From assembly GCA_035363255.1 (NCBI GenBank), contig DAOSES010000005.1, positions 1-64,000 of the forward strand: 64,000 nt of DNA. The letters are read 5' to 3'. Positions 57,520-64,000 of the stretch are shown here, one piece after another. The position numbers and the translations under genes were made by a program. The notes beneath the pieces were generated by a model. It was not told the DNA's origin and did not search any database. It saw only the letters and a program-made list of their open reading frames with translations. The number at the start of each line of letters is the position of its first letter. Position 1 is the stretch's first letter. Origin of the DNA: T3SED10-260 sp035363255. Its GTDB lineage: Bacteria; Caldisericota; Caldisericia; UBA6126.

Positions 57520-58038
57520 ATTACACAGCGACATAGAACTAATCAGGCCATCGCCGCTAAAGAGATTAGGCTCATTGATGAAAATGGTCATCAGGTTGGG
57601 CTGACCCTCACGCTCGAGGCTCTCCGAAGAGCCCGGGAAGTTGGATTGGATCTTGTGGAAATTGCTCCACACAGTAATCCTCCCGTATGCAAGATTATGG
57701 ATTACGGCAAATTCATATATGAAACTGCCAAAAAGACCCGCGAATCCAAAAAAAAGCAGGTGTCCAACGATCTAAAAACGATTAAAATTCGTTTAAATAT
57801 TGGCGAATCTGATTTTTTGGTAAAGGTCTCACGAATTATAGAGTTCCTGGAGGACGGCGATAAAGTCAAAATGATGATATTGTTCAAGGGTCGGGAAATC
57901 ATTTATAAACAGAGAGGCTTCGAGATTTTGGAACGTATCGCTGAAACGGTCCAAAAGCATGGACATATCGAACGTAAGCCCAAGCTTGAAGGCAGAAATA
58001 TTATCGCCATCATAGCTCCAATTTCAAAGAAAGGATAA
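57520..58038 (+). CDS. infC: Translation initiation factor IF-3, AUU start
   Basis: This 172-residue IF-3 prevents premature subunit joining and proofreads start codons. The reading frame is open upstream only to a TAA at 57514. The only sensible start is ATT at 57520, five bases after a perfect GGAGGT (57509-57514). It yields TQRHRTNQAIAAKEIRLID, the normal IF-3 N-terminus, and the normal length. Later TTG or ATG starts would delete the N-terminal domain. A rare AUU start on infC is the known basis of IF-3 autoregulation in E. coli and is conserved here. VCKIMDYGKFIYE and the C-terminal RNA-binding domain are clear. Confidence 0.95.
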   Translation: MTQRHRTNQAIAAKEIRLIDENGHQVGLTLTLEALRRAREVGLDLVEIAPHSNPPVCKIMDYGKFIYETAKKTRESKKKQVSNDLKTIKIRLNIGESDFLVKVSRIIEFLEDGDKVKMMILFKGREIIYKQRGFEILERIAETVQKHGHIERKPKLEGRNIIAIIAPISKKG

Positions 58039-58042
58039 GAAT

Positions 58043-58249
58043 ATGAAAAACAAAATTAGGTCTTGCCGAGGAGCGATGAAACGCTTCAAGGTAACAGGCA
58101 CCGGAAAAATAATGTATATGCCTACCGGGCACAGTCATTTCATGGAAAAAAAATCTGCAGGCACCAAAGCTGGTCAGCGTTGTCAGCGTGAAGTTCCAAA
58201 ATCTGACTACAAAAATGTTCGAGCCCGTATCATCAACGTCAAACTTTAA
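58043..58249 (+). CDS. rpmI: 50S ribosomal protein L35
   Basis: This 68-residue, strongly basic ribosomal protein has the L35 pattern: KIRSCRGAMKRFKVTGTGKI at the N-terminus, then an HSHFMEKKS-like centre. It starts 4 bases after the infC stop and is followed 32 bases later by rplT. This infC-rpmI-rplT order is universal in bacteria. Length is typical (about 65). Confidence 0.94.
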   Translation: MKNKIRSCRGAMKRFKVTGTGKIMYMPTGHSHFMEKKSAGTKAGQRCQREVPKSDYKNVRARIINVKL

Positions 58250-58281
58250 ACCCTATCTAAAATAGACCAAGGAGAAAACAG

Positions 58282-58638
58282 ATGAGAGTAAAAGGTGGCT
58301 TTACCCGCAGACAAAGGGTAAAAAAAATACTAAAAAGAGCAAAAGGTTTTAGAGGAGCCTCCTCCCGCCAATTTTGTGTAGCCAAAGAAAAAGTACTTCA
58401 TGCCGAACGTTACCAATATGTCAGCCGCAGGATCCTGAAGCGTGATATGCGAGCCCTCTGGATTCAACGCATCAATATTGCTGTCAGACTCAACGATCCA
58501 GACATGAATTATTCCACATTTATTCATGGTCTCAAAAATGCAGCCATCGATCTTGACAGAAAAGTTCTTGCTCAAATGGCTGTTGACAACAAGGAAGCCT
58601 TCTCCCAAATAGTACAGACTGCCAAAAACGCCCTCTAA
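58282..58638 (+). CDS. rplT: 50S ribosomal protein L20
   Basis: This 118-residue L20 binds 23S rRNA early in assembly and in many bacteria represses its own operon. The start MRVKGGFTRRQRVKKILKRA and the AKGFRGASSRQF string are characteristic. The long basic N-terminal helix and compact C-terminal domain have normal length. The ribosome site AAGGAG is 8 bases upstream. No L20-binding leader could be recognised in the short gap before infC. Confidence 0.97.
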   Translation: MRVKGGFTRRQRVKKILKRAKGFRGASSRQFCVAKEKVLHAERYQYVSRRILKRDMRALWIQRINIAVRLNDPDMNYSTFIHGLKNAAIDLDRKVLAQMAVDNKEAFSQIVQTAKNAL

Positions 58639-58651
58639 ACCAGGAATTTCC

Positions 58652-59989
58652 ATGGGAAATTACTTTGGCACAGATGGCATTCGCGGGATAGCTTCCACTG
58701 TATTATCACCCGAAAAGGTGCTATACATCGGGCAGGCTATAGGGCGTTATGCCCTAGAAACCTGCAAATCCAGTGAGTGCTGGATAGGTATTGGCAAAGA
58801 CACCCGGCTATCAGGAGACACCATCGAACATGCTCTTGTTGCTGGTTTGCTTTCCATGGGAGTTTCTGTCAAGAGTTTTGGTATTTTACCCACCCCAGGC
58901 ATTGCTCGAATACTTCGCATCGAAAATTGCCATCTCGGAATAGTAATTTCCGCTTCCCACAATCCTGTTGAATACAATGGGCTGAAAGTATTTGCAGGTC
59001 AAGGCATCAAACTTAACGATGAGCAGGAAGCCCGAATCGAATACTGGATAGAAAAAGCAAAACTCGGTCTTCCTCTTTCCAAACACCCTGGAAGCCATCT
59101 TCTCTACGACCGTGCCCCCACAGACTATACCCAGTCCATACTCAATCAATACCCCAAACTACGTCTCGATGGCATCAAAATTGCTGTCGATTGTGCCTAT
59201 GGCGCCACCTGGTTCACCACTCCCCATGTGTTAGAGCAATTGGGTGCTCAGGTTTTCGCAGTTGCCAACACTCCCGATGGTTCTCGCATCAACGTCAATT
59301 GCGGATCCACCTACCCCGACTTTATTCAGGAAGCAGCTACCCAAGAGGCATTTCCCTATGATATAGCTTTTTCTCATGATGGCGATGGCGATCGAGTGCT
59401 TGCACATTATCAAGGCCAATTGGTGGATGGCGATCATATGCTCGCCCTAACCGCACTATTTCGCCAAAAGCGGTCCAATCTCCAACCATCCACCATCGTC
59501 GGCACCGTCATGACCAACTCCGGCATCGAACACTTCCTTAGCAAAACCCAGATTCATATGCATCGCTCTCCAGTTGGAGATCGCTACGTTCTCGAAGATA
59601 TGCTCCGACTCAAAGCCCCCATGGGGGGAGAACAATCAGGACACCTTATTTATATTGACAAAGGTTTTACTGGGGATGGTCTGGTTTCCATCCTCGAAAC
59701 CCTCCAAGCATTAGTTCCCAATGATTTTCACAAACTTGATGAAATTCAGCAAATTCCCCTCCTGTCCCAGGTTCTTCTCAACATCAAAGTCAAAGACAAG
59801 CAAACCGTACTTCAATCCAAGCGTTTTTCAAGCGAACTGGAAAAAATACAAAATGAGTATCCTCAGGTAAGACTCGTTGTTCGCCCTTCTGGCACAGAGC
59901 CCTTATTTAGAATTCTGACGGAAGCACCTGATCCTGCCCTGGCTAAGCAATTAGCCCAGCATTTGGCCGATCTGGCTGTCTCTTTATAA
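58652..59989 (+). CDS. glmM: Phosphoglucosamine mutase
   Basis: This 445-residue enzyme converts glucosamine 6-phosphate to glucosamine 1-phosphate for peptidoglycan precursors. It starts MGNYFGTDGIRG as the family does. The phosphorylated Ser102 lies in SASHNP (100-105). Metal-binding DGDGDR is at 243-248. EQSGHL and RPSGTEPLFR bind substrate and phosphate. The ATG is 13 bases after the rplT stop, so it may belong to the infC message. dnaE follows after 21 bases. Confidence 0.96.
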   Translation: MGNYFGTDGIRGIASTVLSPEKVLYIGQAIGRYALETCKSSECWIGIGKDTRLSGDTIEHALVAGLLSMGVSVKSFGILPTPGIARILRIENCHLGIVISASHNPVEYNGLKVFAGQGIKLNDEQEARIEYWIEKAKLGLPLSKHPGSHLLYDRAPTDYTQSILNQYPKLRLDGIKIAVDCAYGATWFTTPHVLEQLGAQVFAVANTPDGSRINVNCGSTYPDFIQEAATQEAFPYDIAFSHDGDGDRVLAHYQGQLVDGDHMLALTALFRQKRSNLQPSTIVGTVMTNSGIEHFLSKTQIHMHRSPVGDRYVLEDMLRLKAPMGGEQSGHLIYIDKGFTGDGLVSILETLQALVPNDFHKLDEIQQIPLLSQVLLNIKVKDKQTVLQSKRFSSELEKIQNEYPQVRLVVRPSGTEPLFRILTEAPDPALAKQLAQHLADLAVSL

Positions 59990-60010
59990 GTCGTCAGATC
60001 CCATTACGCA

Positions 60011-63000
60011 ATGTCGATGGTTCATTTACATACCCATTCCGAATTTAGTTTATTGGATGGACTCAATCGTATAGAGCGCATGGTTTGCGCCGTACGAGAT
60101 TTGGGTCAGCATTCTCTTGCCCTTACCGACCATGGCGTCATGTATGGCGTGATTGATTTTTATAAAACCTGTCTAGCCCATAAGATTAAACCCATTATCG
60201 GCTGTGAACTATATTTTACCGACAAATCCCGCCATCAAAAAGAATCAAGAGAAGATGCAGTCAACTATCACCTTATTCTTCTTGCCAAAAACTATCAAGG
60301 CTACCAAAACCTTTGCAAATTGGTTTCTTTAGCTCATATCGAAGGTTTTTATTACAAGCCAAGACTCGATTGGGAGCTTCTGGAACAACACCATGAAGGT
60401 TTGGTGGCGATGTCCGCATGTATCAAGGGTCATGTGCCATACCTTCTTTTATCAGATCGCCCCGAGGAAGCTCGTCAAGTGGCTATGCGATACCAAGCTC
60501 TATTCAACGACGACTACTACCTTGAAGTTCAAAATCATGGTCTTCCCGAGGAATTGAAAGTAAACCCTTTGCTGGCAGAGCTTGGAAAAGAACTAAACAT
60601 TCCCCTGGTTGCCACTCAGGATGCCCATTATCCCTGCAGATCGGATGCCTATGCCCACGATTTACTGCTCTGTGTTCAAACCCTCAGCGACTACGACGAC
60701 CCCCAGCGAATACGATTCAGCAACGACGAGTTTTATATCAAATCTCAAGCTGAAATGCAGGAGCTTTTCAAAGAATACCCCGAAGCAGTGAGTAATACCG
60801 AGTTAATTGCTGAAAAGTGCAACATCGAGTTTGATTTCGATCAATATCATCTGCCTGTCTATCAAAACGAAAACGTAAAAACAGTAGAAGAGCGCAAGGC
60901 ATATCTCCAGGAGCTCTGCTATGCCGCATTACCCAAACGTTATGGATCTGATCCTTCTTCCGAAGTCTTAGAACGTCTCGAATACGAGCTCAAAATCATC
61001 AATGACATGCATTTTGTCGACTACTTCCTTGTCGTCCAGGATTTTGTCAATGAAGCCAAGCGGCGAAATATCTATGTAGGACCTGGCAGAGGTTCTGCAG
61101 CTGGCAGTATAGTGAGTTATCTTCTCAATATCACAGGCATTGACCCCCTCCAATACAAGCTCTATTTTGAACGTTTTCTCAATCCAGCTCGTATCAGTAT
61201 GCCCGATATAGATATCGATTTTGAGGACGAACGTCGCGATGAAGTGATCGCTTATGTGCGCGAAAAATATGGAGCCTACAAAGTAGCCCAGGTAGCCACC
61301 TTTGGCAAGATGGAAGCCCGGGGAGTCATCCGAGATGTAGCCCGAGCCTTCAAATATGATCAAAGCTGGGTCAATCGTCTCAGCAAAACCATTCCTTTTG
61401 GAAGATCCCTCGAAGAAGCCTATACCCTTTCTCCCGAGTTCAAACAAATTATAGATGAAAACGAGGATAATCGCCGGCTATATGATACTGCCAGGGATAT
61501 TGAAGGGCAAACCCGCAATTTTTCTGTCCATGCCGCCGGAGTAGTGATAGGCGACACCGAGCTTTGGAACTATGTTCCCCTTCAGCTCGATAAAAACAAA
61601 CATTTGGTGGTTCAATACGACAAAGACACCGTCGAAAAGATGGGTTTGCTTAAAATTGACTTTCTTGGTCTGCGCAACCTTACCGTAATTCGAGAATGTA
61701 TTCAGCTCATCAACGAGCAACACCAAAAAGTCATCGATGTCGAAAAGATCCCCCTAAACGACCCTGAAGTCTTTCAGCTCTACAAAAAAGCTGCTACTAA
61801 GGGGGTATTTCAGGTCGAAAGCAGAGGAATGCGGCAAATCTTTAAAGAACTCGATCCCTCCGACATCGAAGATGTGATTGCGGTTATAGCGCTCTATCGT
61901 CCTGGTCCCATGGAGTTTATCAAGACCTTTATCCGCAACAAGGCACACCCCGAAGAAATTGTTTACGAACACCCTGTGCTTGAGCCTATTTTAAAAAACA
62001 CCTACGGAATATGTGTTTATCAGGAACAGGTAATGTCCATTGCCCAGGTGATGGGTGGTTTCAGTCTCGGAGAAGCCGACTTGCTTCGAAAAGCCATGGG
62101 AAAAAAGAAAAAAGAGATTATGGAAGAGCTGAAAGGTGATTTTCTTCAGCGATCCCAAGCTCAGGGCTATACTCCAGAGGTAGCCAAAAGTATCTTCGAA
62201 AAACTGGAATTTTTTGCAGGATATGGCTTCAACCGTGCTCATGCCGCTGCTTATGGGCTTATCTCCTACCAAACCGCATGGTTCAAGGTCAGATACCCTG
62301 TCGAATATATGACCGCTCTTCTCAACAGCGTCAAAGACGACGAAAAAAAGCTTTCCGAGTATATTGCCGAATGCTATCAAATGAAAATAGAAGTGCTCCC
62401 TCCAGACATCAATCAGAGCCAAATCCATTTTACCATTGAAAACAATAAGATCCGTTTTGCCCTTCTGGCAATAAAAAATGCTGGCAAAATCGCCTTAGAG
62501 CTAATCATCGAAAATCGTCAACAACAAGGACCTTTCCGCCACTACACCGATTTTGCCAAACGGATGAGCAGTGGAAAAGTCAACAAAAAAGTCATCGAAT
62601 CTCTTATCAAAGCGGGTGCCTTTGATGTTTTTGAAGCTGATAGAACTTTTCTTCTTCAGCACATCGATGGAAACTGTGAGCCGGAAGTATCGCTTTTCGG
62701 AGCTTTGGAGCCATCACCTTCGCCCTTGGAAAAAAAACCAGTCAAAATAGATTATCATCAACATATGCACTACGAGAAAGAAGCTCTGGGTTTTTACTTT
62801 TCCATGCATCCCTTTGCTCCCTATCTCGAGACCTATCCAGACTTCGCCTGCCCTCCCATCGAAGAGCTTCAAGAAGAAATTCCCGAACAAGAAATTCTGG
62901 TGGAAGTGTTTGGCTTGATTGAAAGTATTCGTCAACCCCGAAAAAAGAATGGAACTAGCAATGGCAACACCGTTGTAATCGTCACTGTCGCTGATATGAC

Positions 63001-63421
63001 TTCTTCCATGGAATTTGTGGCTTTTGGCAAAACAGCCGAAAACTTGCTCCAATGCAAAGACCAGGAAACCGCAGTTTTGCTCAGTATTCGAATACGTAAA
63101 GAGGAAGATCGGGTTCGAGCCAGTTTGGCAGATATCAAACGTATGATCACACGCGAAGAAATGATCCGCGAACAAAGTGCTCATTGGAGGCTTGAGCTCT
63201 GCCTTGATTTGGATGTTCTCAGCTCTGAGCATCTGTCGCAAATTAGACAGTGCCTCCAGAAATATGCTGGCACCAACAGCATACAACTCATGATGAAAAA
63301 GTCCCCCTGGTTGATACGAGCAGGCACCTCATTGCAAGTGGAAAAAAGTCAACAACTCCTGCTGGAGCTTGAAGCGCTGACTGGTAGCCAGCTGATCGGA
63401 TGGAAACGTTGCTTAAACTGA
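60011..63421 (+). CDS. dnaE: DNA polymerase III alpha subunit
   Basis: This 1136-residue replicative polymerase has an N-terminal PHP domain (VHLHTHSEFSLLDG) and a C-family polymerase core. The core has GPGRGSAAGS and PDIDIDFEDERRDEV, carrying the catalytic aspartates. GYGFNRAHAAAYG and a helix-hairpin-helix region follow, then an OB-fold near residues 970-1050. It has no inserted 3'-5' exonuclease, so it is DnaE, not PolC. Length matches DnaE (about 1100-1160). The next gene begins within its last 22 bases. Confidence 0.97.
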   Translation: MSMVHLHTHSEFSLLDGLNRIERMVCAVRDLGQHSLALTDHGVMYGVIDFYKTCLAHKIKPIIGCELYFTDKSRHQKESREDAVNYHLILLAKNYQGYQNLCKLVSLAHIEGFYYKPRLDWELLEQHHEGLVAMSACIKGHVPYLLLSDRPEEARQVAMRYQALFNDDYYLEVQNHGLPEELKVNPLLAELGKELNIPLVATQDAHYPCRSDAYAHDLLLCVQTLSDYDDPQRIRFSNDEFYIKSQAEMQELFKEYPEAVSNTELIAEKCNIEFDFDQYHLPVYQNENVKTVEERKAYLQELCYAALPKRYGSDPSSEVLERLEYELKIINDMHFVDYFLVVQDFVNEAKRRNIYVGPGRGSAAGSIVSYLLNITGIDPLQYKLYFERFLNPARISMPDIDIDFEDERRDEVIAYVREKYGAYKVAQVATFGKMEARGVIRDVARAFKYDQSWVNRLSKTIPFGRSLEEAYTLSPEFKQIIDENEDNRRLYDTARDIEGQTRNFSVHAAGVVIGDTELWNYVPLQLDKNKHLVVQYDKDTVEKMGLLKIDFLGLRNLTVIRECIQLINEQHQKVIDVEKIPLNDPEVFQLYKKAATKGVFQVESRGMRQIFKELDPSDIEDVIAVIALYRPGPMEFIKTFIRNKAHPEEIVYEHPVLEPILKNTYGICVYQEQVMSIAQVMGGFSLGEADLLRKAMGKKKKEIMEELKGDFLQRSQAQGYTPEVAKSIFEKLEFFAGYGFNRAHAAAYGLISYQTAWFKVRYPVEYMTALLNSVKDDEKKLSEYIAECYQMKIEVLPPDINQSQIHFTIENNKIRFALLAIKNAGKIALELIIENRQQQGPFRHYTDFAKRMSSGKVNKKVIESLIKAGAFDVFEADRTFLLQHIDGNCEPEVSLFGALEPSPSPLEKKPVKIDYHQHMHYEKEALGFYFSMHPFAPYLETYPDFACPPIEELQEEIPEQEILVEVFGLIESIRQPRKKNGTSNGNTVVIVTVADMTSSMEFVAFGKTAENLLQCKDQETAVLLSIRIRKEEDRVRASLADIKRMITREEMIREQSAHWRLELCLDLDVLSSEHLSQIRQCLQKYAGTNSIQLMMKKSPWLIRAGTSLQVEKSQQLLLELEALTGSQLIGWKRCLN

Positions 63422-64000
63422 TTCGTTCGGTCCGTTTCCAGGTAGTCATGTTTACCAGTTTGCTGGTTATTTTGGGCAATGGTTTTCTGGCAGTCTTTAT
63501 TGTTCGACAATACACTGAAAGTCTGGTCAGAGAAAAATACGAAAAGCTTGGTCAACATGCCAGATACCTGGCTCAGGTTTATCTCATCATCGACAACAAT
63601 ACCCAAAACAATGCCCGTACTCAGTTCAATGCCCAAAATCCTGGTCCTGATTTTCGTAGCTACGAAGACATCTATGCCCAACAGCGCCGAGAATGGCTTG
63701 AAAGCCCCTTAAAAGACCATACTGGTGGCTTGATGGAATACTCCGAAGAATTGGGTGCAGGCTTTTACTTCAGCGATCTTAAGCGAATTATGGCTTTTCA
63801 AGTCGATCCTCGTTTTATTGAGTATGATCGTCTGGTATATGCGGTGCCTGTCGAGCCTGAAGGGTCCTTTGTTTGGGTGGAAGAGTCCTATCACAACATC
63901 AATATTCAATTTAAAGCCCTCAATCAGAGAGCTTTCCAAATCACTTTTCTTATCATCCTTATCACTTTGTTTCTTGCTGGCCTATTCACCTGGTCCTTTT
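63400..64000 (+). CDS. Sensor-like membrane protein (truncated by window end)
   Basis: The first 200 codons of a gene that runs off the window start at ATG 63400, overlapping dnaE by 22 bases. A membrane helix at about residues 13-37 is followed by an extracytoplasmic domain of about 140 residues and a second helix near 180-200 (FQITFLIILITLFLAGLF). This two-helix layout, with ARYLAQVY-like helical text after the first helix, is typical of sensor histidine kinases or other HAMP-containing receptors. No cytoplasmic motif is in view, so kinase identity is a guess. Confidence 0.65.
   Translation, partial: METLLKLIRSVRFQVVMFTSLLVILGNGFLAVFIVRQYTESLVREKYEKLGQHARYLAQVYLIIDNNTQNNARTQFNAQNPGPDFRSYEDIYAQQRREWLESPLKDHTGGLMEYSEELGAGFYFSDLKRIMAFQVDPRFIEYDRLVYAVPVEPEGSFVWVEESYHNINIQFKALNQRAFQITFLIILITLFLAGLFTWSF

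Noticed and set aside
57646..58038. infC starting at TTG 57646
   Set aside because: It would remove the N-terminal IF-3 domain and has no ribosome site. The in-frame ATT at 57520 with GGAGGT upstream gives a full-length protein.

Overview
This 64 kb window looks like bacterial chromosome from a Bacillota-type or related deep-branching lineage. The base composition is moderate and coding density is very high, with many 4-base start/stop overlaps. The housekeeping gene order is of the Gram-positive kind: rimP-nusA-infB-ylxP-rbfA-nrnA-truB-ribF, tilS-hpt-ftsH, pdxS-pdxT, and thrS-infC-rpmI-rplT. The abundance of copper-amine-oxidase-N (stalk) domains on secreted proteins fits Bacillota and phyla such as Caldisericota, Coprothermobacterota or Atribacterota, but the taxon cannot be fixed from the sequence alone. 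No rRNA, CRISPR array, transposase or prophage gene was seen.

Bases 1-6000 hold a small membrane protein, rpmB, a small winged-helix-like protein, an alkyltransferase (ogt), a secreted NlpC/P60-like hydrolase, a membrane-anchored beta-propeller-like protein, a GAF-domain methionine-sulfoxide-reductase-like protein and a secreted M6-type metalloprotease ending in a dockerin. Bases 6075-15462 form a tightly coupled operon: an ECF sigma factor, a zinc-finger anti-sigma-like membrane protein, two secreted proteins with a novel repeat and a C-terminal stalk domain, and a membrane family-2 glycosyltransferase. After a separately promoted DUF4143-type ATPase come two giant secreted proteins (about 3576 and 2533 residues) built from the same repeat and capped by the same stalk domain. 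Four proteins of the window therefore form one family, with about 1, 5, 12 and 19 copies of an NP-x-GxY-type repeat. This sigma-linked surface-polymer system is the most novel part of the window. A strong terminator at 35312-35346 closes it.

From 35.5 kb onward the content is core genome. A forward block carries trxA, rimP, nusA, infB, ylxP, rbfA, nrnA, truB and ribF (translation initiation, ribosome and tRNA maturation, cofactor synthesis). It converges, with a 38-base gene overlap, on a reverse block transcribed pdxS, pdxT, yebC, ruvC, ruvA, a DivIC/FtsB-like gene, tRNA-Met, tilS, hpt and ftsH. A second reverse group (cyclodeaminase-like, radical SAM, CCA-adding enzyme) diverges from der-gpsA. 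Two tRNA-Pro genes, thrS (without a TGS domain), infC (with an AUU start), rpmI, rplT, glmM, dnaE and a truncated sensor-like membrane protein complete the window.

No stretch longer than 300 bases is free of genes. The largest gaps (35281-35520, 15463-15597, 55566-55696) hold a terminator, promoters and inverted repeats, described below.
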